Below, one piece after another: positions 29,701 through 40,000 of a stretch of DNA of 64,000 bases. Each line of letters begins with the position of its first letter. The first letter of the stretch is position 1. Under the pieces are notes generated by a model. The model searched no databases. It saw nothing but the letters and a program-made list of their open reading frames with translations, and had not been told where the DNA came from. This DNA is from Branchiostoma floridae (taxonomy: Eukaryota; Chordata; Leptocardii; Amphioxiformes; Branchiostomatidae). A program made the position numbers and the translations under genes. The stretch covers positions 3,771,830 through 3,835,829 of the forward strand of contig NC_049990.1 of the NCBI RefSeq assembly GCF_000003815.2, written 5' to 3'.

Positions 29701-32700
29701 AAACGCCTGTCAGGCTTTTGGGTCGATCGGTTACGCTGCTAGTGTTGTGATCTGTCAGGATGTTTGTATATATTGTTTCTTTCTGTTCTACTCGCCCCTC
29801 TTGCTGTTTCATTGGCGCCCGACGAGGACGAATCTTGAAAACAAAAGGGGGAGTAGTGTAACAGTGGGGGGTTCAAGTAGTGCTAACTGACCATGCCAAA
29901 CGCCTGTCAGGCTTTTGGGTCAATCGGTTACGCTGCTAGTGTTGTGATCTGCCCCCTCTTGTTGTTTCATTGGCGCCCGACGTGGCCCTGGTGGATAACA
30001 GGCCGGAGATGTGCCTGCCCACAGGGATCGAACTCGGAGATTCGAGGACGAATCTTGAAAACAAAAGGGGGAGTAGTGTAACAGTGGGGGGGTTCAAGTA
30101 GTGCTAACTGACCATGCCAAACGCCTGTAGGGCTTTTGGGTCGATCGGTTACGCTGCTAGTGTTGTGATCTGTCAGGATGTTTGTATATATTGTTTCTTT
30201 CTGTTACACTCGCCCCCTCTTCTTGTTTCATTGGCGCCCGACGTGGCCCTGGTGGATAACAGGCCGGAGATGTGCCTGCCCACAGGGATCGAACTCGGAA
30301 ACTCGAGGACGAATCCTAAAAACAAAAGGGGGAGTAGTGTAACAGTGGGGGGTTCAAGTAGTGCTAACTGACCATGCCAAACGCCTGTAGGGCTTTTGGG
30401 TCGATCGGTTACGCTGCTAGTGTTGTGATCTGTCAGGATGTTTGTATATATTGTTTATTTATGTTCCACTTGCCCCCTCTTCTTGTTTCATTGGCGCCCG
30501 ACGTGGCCCTGGTGGATAACAGACTGGAGATGTGCCTGCCCACAGGGATCGAACTCGGAGATTCGAGGACGAATCTTGAAAACAAAAGGGGGAGTAGTGT
30601 AACAGTGGGGGGGGGGGGGTTCAAGTAGTGCTAACTGACCATGCCAAACGCCTGTAAGGCTTTTGGGTCGATCGGTTACGCTGCTAGTGTTGTGATCTGT
30701 CAGGATGTTTGTATGTATTGTTTCTTTCTGTTCTACTCGCCCCCTCCTGTGTTTCACTTCATCGACGTATATCATATTTCAGGCACGTGTGACCTGTCTA
30801 GCCAATCTGGCCGTGCAGGCCCTCTCGGGCCACCCGGACCTCCGGGAGAGATGGGGCCACCAGGGCCGGCTGGCTCTGTGTCCGTCGGGCCACCAGGGCC
30901 TCAGGGGCCGATGGGACCCGCTGGGCCGCCCGGTCCACCAGGGCCGGGGACGAACGAGTGCTCAAAACCTGGGACAAATACTCGACCATCCGTGGAGTGC
31001 GAGTCCAATACAAGTAAGGCATTATCATTCTGTCATACGATTCTATACACTATTTTGACTATCAAAATTAAGTTTGCATTTCTCTTATGCAATGTACTTT
31101 ATTTGCATTGTTTACAACGCACCATTTATAGTGAAAGAAATGTCTTCCTCGATATATGCGCGTGTTACATACTGGTGACCGCATAGTGCGTTTACCTAAG
31201 ATNNNNNNNNNNNNNNNNNNNNNNNNNNNNNNNNNNNNNNNNNNNNNNNNNNNNNNNNNNNNNNNNNNNNNNNNNNNNNNNNNNNNNNNNNNNNNNNNNN
31301 NNCATGGCAGGGTACAGTGTCAGTGTCATCAGGGACAGGGATGACAATGTCGGTGTGAATGTCGTTCAGCACCAGGGATAGGGATGGCAGGGTCGGTGTG
31401 AATGTCATTCAGCACCAGGGACAGGGACAGCAGCGTCAGTGTGGATGTCATTCAGCACCAGGGACGGGGATGGCCGTGTTAGTGTGAATGTCATTCAGCA
31501 CCAGGGACAGGGATGGCAATGTCAGTGTGAATGTAATTCCAGCACCAGGGACAGGGATGACAGTGTCAGTGTCATTCAGCACCAGGGACAGGGATGGCAG
31601 GGTCGGTGTGAATGTCATTCAGCACCAGGGACGGGGATGGCAGCGTCAGTGTGGATGTCATTCAGCACCAGGGGCAGGGATGACAGTGTTAGTGTGAATG
31701 TCATTCAGCACCAGGGACGGGGATTGCAGTGTAAGTGTGAATGTCATTCAGCACCAGGGTTAGGGATGGCAGTGTCGGTGTGCATGTCATTCAACACCAG
31801 GGACGGGGGTGTCAATATCAGTGTGTCATTTAACAGGGACAGGGATGCTAGTGATCGCGTGAATGTTACTTAACACTTAATACAGGTTTTTTCATTCCAG
31901 CAACTTGCCCCAAAGATTACGAAAAGTGGCGTGGAATTTGCTTCAAGGCGTTCAACATACGTGCAACCTTCAACGAAGCGGTCGACTTATGTCGTAAAGA
32001 CGGCGGCACCCTCGCCATGCCCCGAGACGCCGAGACCAACGCCTACCTGACTACGATACACGAAGCCATGGCCGTCTACTCCGGATTCTGGATCGGCCTG
32101 TCCGATCAACATGAAGAGGGGGTCTTCAAGTGGGTGTGTAATGTTTGTTCGTTCGGACCCCTAACTAAAACAACATGAGCTAATTGACTCATTTGCATTA
32201 GCTGTGTCTTAGCCTTGCCTTCCTTTGAAATCCAAAATTGTCTTCAGCTTGACTTTGACTTGTCTTTGTTCTCTTTGGAATCGAAATGGTATTAAGTCTG
32301 AAATTCTCTTACAACGTTTCCGATTGTACATCTGAAATTGTCTTCATTCATAGCTAGAGTATAAAAGACCTGTTTCTTCTAGATCACGTCAGTGTCACTG
32401 ATGAAAACTGGTGGATTCCAGTTGAAACGTCTAGCCGTTTCCAAAACCATATCCAGTTGCTTGAGTAACTGCTTTTTGGTATATCTTATTACCTGGATAT
32501 CTAACCTTCATCGACGTACCTTGTAGTGCCTTGTGGTACATTGGGCAGCAAGTTCCCTTGCTGTTCCAGGAGCAGGGTATATTTCTACGGAGGGTTTTGT
32601 CAAGCTCTTTAACGTACGGAACTTCCATTTCAGATCCCTTCTGAAAGCTTAAGACGGGTGTAGCCCAATTAACCAAAACGTCCTTCCCAGCAACTGTCCT

Positions 32701-32911
32701 TCATGTGTAATGTGTAACAACCCTCTCTCGTCCATCCATTCCACAGGTGGATGGTACTGCACTAGGAGAGTACAACGACTGGGATTCCGGCGAACCAAAC
32801 GATTACGGTGAGCACAAGGACTGTGTTCTCCACATGGTGCGGGGCACATGGGTCGATGCGACATGCCAAGTTCCCGCTCGCTTCATCTGCCAAGTTGTTC
32901 CAGGTATGTAA
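26773..32911 (+). CDS. Type II membrane protein with collagen stalk and C-type lectin domain
   Basis: Exons are 26773-26836, 27494-27577, 28032-28148, 28748-28831, 30783-31013, 31901-32133 and 32747-32911 (TAA), giving 325 aa. The frame is continuous, with most introns in phase 1. An in-frame TAG at 26767 precedes the ATG. A second good start is 26794. There is no signal peptide. A membrane segment ([16 protein letters not shown]) lies near residues 73-88, a heptad-like neck ([16 protein letters not shown]) near 92-107, Gly-X-Y repeats at 126-171 with one interruption (SVSV), then a C-type lectin domain at about 196-320. The lectin keeps its cysteines, WIGLSD, FKWVDG and EPN (287-289). The layout recalls COLEC12-type membrane collectins, which bind surface glycans or scavenge ligands. 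Two calcium ligands differ (see findings). Splicing at 32903 to a short exon at 33668 is an alternative end. Confidence 0.92.
28183..28357. mobile_element. 175-bp MITE with possible 8-bp target duplication
   Basis: Ends TAATCCCCAAGCAGATCC and AATCTGCTTGGAGATTA are inverted repeats, and inner arms (TAGTATCAAAA/TTTTGGTACTA) extend the hairpin. Flanks GAATAATC and GAATGATC match at 7 of 8 positions, compatible with an hAT-type 8-bp duplication. It lies in lectin intron 3. Relatives are at 7,943 and 36,889, with a right-end fragment near 51,440. Confidence 0.75.
29110..29195. repeat. Retroelement 3'-end-like fragment
   Basis: GCAATTAGCCTTCGGGCATG followed by AATAAAGATTATTATTATTA resembles a non-LTR element tail ending in an ATT microsatellite. 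A related block (GCAATTAGCCTTCGAGGATG) ends at about 42,045. It lies in lectin intron 4. Confidence 0.5.
29528..30768. mobile_element. MITE interrupted by the LTR array
   Basis: The sequence from GCAACTGGATATCATTTTGG to TACCTGGATATCTAATCTTC resumes after the array as CTTCATCGACGTA. The uninterrupted relative at about 32,395-32,518 reads GGATATCTAACCTTCATCGA across the same point. The MITE ends about 15 bp before the lectin exon at 30,783. Confidence 0.8.
29660..30756 (+). mobile_element. TRIM-like tandem array: five short LTRs and four mini internal segments
   Basis: LTRs lie at 29660-29811, 29857-29969, 30077-30230, 30338-30490 and 30598-30756. They start TGTAACAG and end GTTTCA. Full copies are about 152-159 bp and the second lacks about 40 bp. 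Each is followed by T then TGGCGCCCGACGTGG, which resembles a primer-binding site complementary to the 3' end of a tRNA-Lys (one difference expected). Each internal segment (107 bp; 45 bp in the first) ends with the polypurine tract AAAAGGGGGAGTAG just before the next LTR. CTTC flanks the whole array. There is no gag or pol. It lies in lectin intron 4, ending 26 bp before exon 5. Confidence 0.88.
31203..31302. other. Assembly gap (100 N)
   Basis: A 100-N block lies in lectin intron 5, immediately before the reverse-oriented minisatellite. The round length suggests an unknown true size. Confidence 0.99.
31303..31870. repeat. 43-bp minisatellite, inverted relative to 25,039
   Basis: Units of CACCAGGGACAGGGATGGCA + GTGTCAGTGTGAATGTCATT + CAG are the reverse complement of the array at 25,039-25,614. 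It ends about 30 bp before lectin exon 6, so the repeat abuts the acceptor region. Open frames through it are repeat artefacts. Confidence 0.92.
32395..32518. mobile_element. MITE copy preserving the empty LTR-array site
   Basis: It contains CATATCCAGTTGCTTGAGTA, TTATTACCTGGATATC and TAACCTTCATCGACGTA. It is the uninterrupted paralogue of the element at 29,528 and lies in lectin intron 6. Confidence 0.8.
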
Positions 32912-32937
32912 AAAAAACAAAAACAAGAAAGACTCAC

Positions 32938-33036
32938 TCTTGAAATAGTTGAACTGTAATTTCCAACACCAAAATTGGACTCACCCAAATTTTGTCCAAT
33001 TTTGGTGTTGGAAATTACAGTTCAACTATTTCAAGA
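32938..33036. repeat. Near-perfect 41-bp inverted repeat (hairpin)
   Basis: The arm starting TTGAAATAGTTGAACTGTAA and ending CCAAAATTGGAC is repeated in exact reverse complement after a loop of about 13 bp. It lies just downstream of the lectin stop codon, possibly inside the 3' UTR. Confidence 0.9.
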
Positions 33037-33099
33037 ATGACTTGTACCAACACAGATGAACTTTCAAGTTAAGAAAGACTCACGTTTATCCCAAAATTA

Positions 33100-33216
33100 T
33101 CGGGTGGTCAGGGTGGATATCGGGCGTGTAGGGTCGATGTTGGGCGGTCAGGTTTGATGTCGGGTGGTCAGTGTTGATGTCGGGCGGTCAGAGTCGATGT
33201 CGGGTGGTGTAGAATG
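33100..33216. repeat. About 21-bp minisatellite, six units
   Basis: Variants of GATGTCGGGTGGTCAGGGT repeat about six times with substitutions. It lies downstream of the lectin gene. Confidence 0.8.
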
Positions 33217-33299
33217 GACAAGTCACATGTCCAATTCATTTGGTAGAGAAGACCATCATTTCAAATAGATTGACGCTTACCTTCTTGGTATTTGCATAA

Positions 33300-33375
33300 T
33301 CAATGAATGAATGAATGAATGAATGAAGACCTTTATTGTACATACATACATACCCACTGGGTTCAGTACAGGTCA
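33300..33375 (-). repeat. LINE 3'-tail-like sequence with AATG microsatellite
   Basis: (AATG)n is followed by ACCTTTATTGTAC and AGTACAGGTC. A second copy of this arrangement is at about 61,765-61,910. Read on the minus strand it looks like a non-LTR element end with a (CATT)n tail. No coding sequence is attached. Confidence 0.55.
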
Positions 33376-35200
33376 CAACAAACGATACAACATGCTACAA
33401 TGAATCTACACTACTCAAGAATAGTATTCTACTGCGTACATTCGGCTTCTTCTCGTTTCTATGTGATATTGAAAATGTAAGAACAGATATGCTTTATAAG
33501 TAAAGGTTTGTCTAGATTCATAAGGAATATAAATTTGTCTATATTACTTAGATGTATGAAGTGGGGAAACATGGGTTCTATGAGACAAGATAAAACAAGA
33601 AAATTACAAAAAACTGAATATTTCATGCAGGTATGAGGTCTCTGAACTCTTGCTCATTCTGTTACAGTGGTGACGTGTAGCAAGACCGCCGACGAGCTTT
33701 CTCCACTGCTCCAAGAATAGCTTCCTCAGGTTGGAAGGTGTCAACCCAGATGACTCTGAAATTTCTAAAGTTAAGGTTATTTCAAGCTGTAGTATAGACT
33801 ATAGAGTCATAAACCTTTTTCGTGTATACTTGCAGTTTTGAACTCCATTTATCAAGCAGTAGTATGGAGTCATAAACATTCAAGACTATGGACCGAGCTT
33901 TCACCGCTGCTCCGTGAATAGCTTCTTCAGATTGAAAGGTAGCAGCCCAGATGACTTTGAAATTTGTGAAGTTAGGGCTATACCAAGCTAAGTATAGACC
34001 TAGAGCCTTAAGCTTTTTCGAGTAAGCAAGGAGCCTTGATTCAACGCAACTTGTAACCATTCTTCTTTTATCAAGCTGTAATGTGGAGTCATAGATATAT
34101 TCTTCATGAAAGACAACGTGCAATGTTTTGCAAAGCATCCTTCAATATTCCTGTAATATCAATGCAAGAGTCCGTGAAAGTTTTTAGTCCTTTCACCAGG
34201 GCTCTAGCCAGCTGTTTTTCTGTCAATTGGCGGTAGGTTGCTGCGTGTGACGGAAAAATTTTAAAACCAATCCGTAAACCTTACCGGCTTACGGACAAAA
34301 ATCCTTGGTGGAAGCTACAGGTGGCTTGGGGACGCCGTCCACGGCCGTATTAAACAGCCACACACTGTTTGTTTTGCTATTGTTATGATTGTTGACAAAG
34401 TGTGTCAGCACCATTTTGAATACAATAATCTCATTAATAAAAACCCGTTTTTCAAGGTCTCAGTTCAGTCTCTGTAACTCACGAATAGTGTTTTCGTGAC
34501 AATAGTAATTAGCTAGACGGAAAAAATTTTTGAGCTGGCTAGAGCCCTGCCTATCACAATTCCTGTAAACAGAGCAACCATGTATAACTTACCTGTTTGA
34601 AAAGTTTGCCATCTATATTCCTTATATCCTAGCTGTTTCTTGAATGTTGACTATATTTCTTATTCCTGCCTGTAAAGTTGATGACATTTGCTTTATCTAT
34701 ATTTAAGGATAACTTAGTTGCCACTGGACGAAATGATATGCAGATTCGATATAATCAGAACCAAAACCATGCAAATATGATAGATGTAATATACATTACT
34801 CTTTCTGTCTAAAACGAAGCGGTATCCCAAGATTTCTGAAATAATTTTTTTCGAAATTCCTTACAAGAAATAGAGTCTCTTTTTTGTAGAGAATTGGTTT
34901 GACATATTTCAATCATTATGAAGGTAATAAACCTATTGACATTTTCCTGCTGCTTCCACACTGACATCATCGATTCATGTGTACAATTAACATCATCGAT
35001 TCATGTGTACAATTGACATCATCGATTCATGTGTACAATTGACATCATCGATTCATGTGTACAATTGACATCATCGATTCATGCGTACAATTGACATCAT
35101 CGATTCATGTGTACAATTCACAATGTCATCATCATCATCATCTGTTGTGTAGGCTTGAACAAATAAAATCATCAACTGCTGATACGTAGAATAGTATAAT
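33376..35200. other. Intergenic stretch with an approximate direct duplication
   Basis: Segments at about 33,690-33,790 and 33,895-33,995 are diverged copies of each other (GAGCTTTC..CTGCTCC, CCCAGATGACT.TGAAATTT). A 26-bp tandem repeat is listed separately. No gene is recognised. Confidence 0.55.
34964..35119. repeat. 26-bp tandem repeat, six units
   Basis: ACATCATCGATTCATGTGTA + CAATTG repeats six times head to tail with two or three substitutions. There are no spacers, so it is a minisatellite. Confidence 0.95.
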
Positions 35201-35367
35201 TGTGCTTTATTTTCATATTTCCATTATCAACCTCAAGCACTTGACAAGTGAAAATTTAAACAAATACAGAAAGGTCAATATTGACTTAGTCACCAAAAGC
35301 CAGTTGACTTGCATATCTCTTGTAGACAAAAGGATTATTCAACAAAAATATGTATTGTTTGTAAGTA

Positions 35368-35853
35368 CACACACTACCAAAATGATTTTTGCTTACCCCA
35401 TGGACAATTCTTATATGAAGAAAAAACATTCTTGCTAGAAGCAAATGTAGAATAAAATTCTAAGCAAAACAAGAAACAACCAAAGAATCTTAATTCTCAC
35501 GCAAAGAACAATTAATTTTCTTATTCTTCTTTGGTGAAGAAAATTTTTCTCACACCTAAGAATTTAAGCAAAACCTTTTTTTCTTATGATGCAAGAAAAA
35601 ATTTTAGAAATGCTTGCTTTTTTTATAACTCTATTAAGTAATACAAGAATTTCTGCTCTTGATGTAAGAAAAGTATTCTTGGTGTAAGAATATTAATCTA
35701 AATTCAAGCAAAAATTTGCTTGTCCCATGGACAAGCACATTTTTCTAAGATTTCTTGGGTTATTATAATACAGAATAATTTTCTTCCTGGAAGATAAATT
35801 TTCTGTGAGGAACAAAAACAAGATACACAAAAAAAGTCATTTTTGGTAGTGCA
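35368..35853. mobile_element. Foldback element with CACTACCAAAA termini
   Basis: Termini CACTACCAAAATGATTTTTG and the reverse TCATTTTTGGTAGTG bound about 485 bp. Inner inverted blocks CCCATGGACAA and TTGTCCATGGG-like sequence also pair. The interior is low-complexity AT-rich DNA with many AAGAAT/ATTCTT words. No protein is encoded. Confidence 0.7.
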
Positions 35854-36020
35854 TACAACATAACCTTCAATCAACATAATTTTTTAAACAAGCTTCCATA
35901 ACATACTTAGAAAACTGTCTTGGTCCCTAGATCCCAGTTGTAGCAAAACCGTACCAAAAATATGTTCTGGGGCAAACAAAGAAACAAACAGAATTTGTCC
36001 ATGTACATTTCATTTAAGTC

Positions 36021-36330
36021 TAAAGGTGGAGTCACACATGTGTATATACTTAAGTCTGTATGAGGCGCGCATGGCAGTATTTGCCTCCCACAGGTCTTTG
36101 GAAAAATATTAGAAATTAGGCAAACGTAAACAGGAAACATGTCAGACGAGTTAGCTGGGTCGCTAATCATACTTCTCGGTCAGCTAACACATCTAGCATG
36201 TTATGTATCTATATTTTTCCAATTTGTACTATTTTTCCCGCGACCTGTGGAGCCTGGTAGAGACTAAGAGCGTCATACACACCTCAAACGGACTTGAATA
36301 TATACGCATGTGTGACCCCACCTTTATGTC
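36021..36330. mobile_element. MITE with AAAGGTGGGGTCACAC-type termini
   Basis: The left arm (AAAGGTGGAGTCACACATGT.. to about 36,077) and the right arm (about 36,275 to ACATGCGTGTGACCCC-like sequence and CACCTTTA) are inverted repeats of about 55 bp. The GGxxTCACA-type ends recall those at 23,260 and 54,923. Confidence 0.7.
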
Positions 36331-36888
36331 AAGTTCAGCTTGGCTATTTCCTGTACCCTTTGTCCGGGTACTGCCAGTGTATTTCTGTTCTAGCCAACAA
36401 GACACAGCACACTACCCTTGTATAATCTTCATGTACAGAGCTGATGTGTTTACAAACAAAATGTAAACAAATAAACAAACAAACACCGGATCATTGAAAA
36501 TCTGTTGATATCAAACGTTGGGTTCACTTGTGCTGTTTTTCTATATCTGTGATCTAGACTGTTTATTTTTTATGATGATGTCTTCATTGTAGTCAAGGGA
36601 CATTTGGTTAACTGAAAAAAACTGTACAGTATGATGCATATTGCTTCAGTATCTGACATCTGTCCCTGTTTGTGGCTTCAGTACATGTATATTTCAAACT
36701 GTGTATTGAAAGAATATATCTAGTACAAAGATACAACTTGCTTTCGACAAATGGTTGTTTAATGAATTAAACAATTCAATGCATGCCAAATTGATGTACT
36801 GGGTTATAGCAATCAAGGCTATTAAGTGACAGAAAAAAAACTTACGGATTGACACTTTAAGTGTTCTCATGTTTTCTACACACATACA

Positions 36889-36975
36889 ATCTCCAGGCAG
36901 ATCCTACGGTAGCATGAAATAGTATCAAAAGCTGGCAGAGGAGTGAAGCCGGCCTAGGAGTGTGTTTCGCTACTG
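36889..36975. mobile_element. MITE fragment (TAATCTCCAAGCAGATC family)
   Basis: AATCTCCAGGCAGATCCTAC and AGCTGGCAGAGGAGTGAAG match the left half of the family at 7,943 and 28,183. The right end is not clear. It lies just downstream of CLNS1A. Confidence 0.65.
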
Positions 36976-37060
36976 GGGCAAATGGACACCTTTTGGCTGA
37001 CTATTCTCCATAGAAAACTGTACATCTGATATCGGGATTGTTGTGGTTGTTTTCCTGGGT

Positions 37061-40000
37061 TCACTTCTCGGGGTCTGCATCGTCGAACTGCCCTACCTCC
37101 ATGGGCTCTGTGGGCTGAGTAGTATCATCATCGTCTGAAGTGATGTAAAAATTATACCAAATTAGAAGATGAAGTACATTATTGCTAAAAGTTGGAGTCG
37201 TACTATATATCATATTAATGATACGAATATTAGACAACAAAGAAATCTTTATTGACAACAAAAGTACAGCGACTTTCATAAGATCTACAACAACTACTTC
37301 TATAGTGTTAGTTTGTATCCTGAAGGGCTCACTCTCACAGCAAAAAAACACAATTTCCAATGTCAGCATTGTTGTAACTTGTATATCATAATCTGTTATA
37401 AGTACAAATAAATTTATTTTTTGGTGTAATAACAGGGCATAAAATTCATCTTTAGACATCTATAAATTCCAATCCCATCTTCCAAGTGTCACAACTTCTG
37501 AAAATTCCTCAAACTTTTCACAAGTCTCGAGAACATCAGCCATTCTGTTCACCGTGCACACACACACCCAGCTTACCTCTGCCATTCAGCTCACCGTGCA
37601 CACCCCCCATGGTTTGTGAGAATTCCCCAGCCTGTCCGTTTCCCACACCTGGCACCTGTATGACACTCTCCAGGTGTGCCAGCGTGGCCCGACCCTCCTC
37701 AGTCAGGTGTTCAAACCCTTCCGCATCCTCAAAATACTCAGCATCTCCACAGCCATCCTCCTCTGTGAGATGGAAACAGCCGAAAATAATTTCATCAGGT
37801 TCGTAGAACATATATACTGGAGTTTTCTTTTGCACAACCAGTAATTTCTCTCACCTGCTTAGGCCTAAGGGAAAATGTTGGAAACCTGCTGACCCTAGAC
37901 TTTTTTTGGGTGAGTCACACAGTTCCAGTTAGAATTCTTATTCAGTCTGCTTCCTATTCATGTAAAAAAATACTTGTCCTTTTCTACACTCACTCACTCA
38001 TTATCCGGTTTAGCGTCCATTGTTCCCTGTCTTGCAAGGATTGGATGTTGCGTGGTGTCGTTTAGGTCTGATTGCTTATCTCTAGTTGCCTCTAATGAAG
38101 GATAAATGTATTGTATTCCATAGATTTGTAACCATTATGCATCAAATTAAAGTTTGGCAGAGGCCATATACATATTATGGCACATGGCCCTGGCTTACCA
38201 TACTCCTCTTCATCAGAGTCCAGGTCCTCCGGGTCTGGGTGTAACATCTGACATCCACTCATGGCCTGGAACATGGGGTCCACTGGAAACATACAGAATA
38301 ACAGGTCAAATAAAAATCTAACATTGATCAAAGTTGTAGTTCCTGAATGGACAGCATACATCATTACATGTAGTTTCACAGGTCCGCTGTAAGTTACAGT
38401 ATTCACAGATAGACATCATGAAAGAAATATTTCACTTCCACAAGTATCATTTTTGGGATAGCAATGCTATGATCTAGTTCAAGACGTGCCATCAACATGT
38501 TGTCCCAACCTAGTTAACATGGGATCCTGTTTTGTAACTGCAGGGTGTTTTGCTCACAACCTTTCGAATTCTGTGATACTACTGATCTTGAGTCCTCGGG
38601 AAAGGCACTTTCAAGACATTCCTCACTTCACGAGGGTGAAAATGAGTACCTTTTGTATAACTTGAGTCCAGTGCAACATTGTTCTTGTCAGTCCAAAAGC
38701 ACATAAAAGATTTTACCTTTCTTACATGTAACTGTTGCTGGTCACCATTCACAAGGACTGCAAACCAGTAGGCTTGCCATACTCCATGAGTGGCTTTCCA
38801 TCACAATGACTGACGAGCAACAATAACTTTCAAACATAGATTTAACAACGTACATGTAAACAGTATGTTAAAAGAGGAGTCAGCCTTACATATACAAATG
38901 TAGTGTTGTCCTGGGGAATGAAGCTGACCTTCGTCATGTCAGCTTGGTTTTCTTTTATGTTACTGTGGCTTATCACCATTCAAAAGGACATCAAACCAGT
39001 ACCACAGTAGTAGCAGTACTAATACACTTGCCATACTCCAGTCACAAAGACTGATGAACAACAACTATCAAGAAGTGAAAGGGGATTGCTTACATGCTGT
39101 GTTGTCCTGGGGGATGAACCTGACCTCCGTCATGTCAGCTTGGTTTTCTTCTTCTTCCTCCTCGTCACCTGACCCTGTATCTGCTGGGCTGGGCTCCTTA
39201 TCTAGATGTAGAGTGAGGTTGATAAGAAAAAAAGTTTCATATGTTTTTTGCTACTCTGTCTTATAATATACATGCAACATGATTTTATACCATGATGAGT
39301 GAATGTTGAACTGTTGTATGTTTGATGGCAGCCAATATCAGAACTGCAGACCGGGCAATAAAATAGAAAACAAATGTTGTAGCATTTAGAAAGGCACTTT
39401 ACACCAGGCCCCGGTACTGTTTTCTTACTCATTTCAAGTATCAACGAGTATCTATCTTATGTGTTAATTTAAATATCAATTTTTTATCCAGTCATGTACA
39501 ACTCCAGATATAAACAACAACAGCGATCGCTTGTATCCTTCCACAAATACGAAAAAAACCCATAAACAACATGTACTCACCTGTGATGTCAGAGTCTAGC
39601 ATGATGTAGAGACACTGCTGTGGAAACGCTGTCTGGTCTCGAGACACGGCGTGGAGGGATATGGACGGGTACTGTAGGTTGAACCCCTCTCCGCCGGGAT
39701 TGGTCCATGCTACACAACTGTGGAACAAACAAACAAACAAACAGATAAACAATATGGACATGTACTGCAGGCTGAACGCTTCTCCATCGAGGTTGGTCTA
39801 GGCTACACAACTGTGGAACAAACAAACAGATAAACAAATAAGCAGATAAACAACATGGACGGGTACTGCAGGTTGAACCCCTCTCCGCCTCGGTTGGTCC
39901 ACGCTACACAGCTGTGGAACAAACAAACAAACAAACAGATAAACAATATGGACTGATACTGTAGGTTGAACCCTTCTCCGCCAGGGTTGGTCCAGGCTAC

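Noticed and set aside
30542-30560. B-box-like GTTCGATCC on the minus strand in the LTR array internal segment
   Set aside because: There is no matching A box at the right distance; probably chance within the retroelement.
31439-31873. 144-codon open frame
   Set aside because: It is a minisatellite read in frame; the 43-bp unit gives a shifting pseudo-protein.
33668-33720. Alternative last lectin exon (acceptor TTCTGTTACAG, stop after 17 codons)
   Set aside because: It is in frame, but the lectin domain is complete with a stop at 32909. The segment belongs to a local duplication, so transcript data are needed.
34964-35119. CRISPR-like direct repeats
   Set aside because: The 26-bp units are contiguous with no spacers, and the DNA is animal nuclear.
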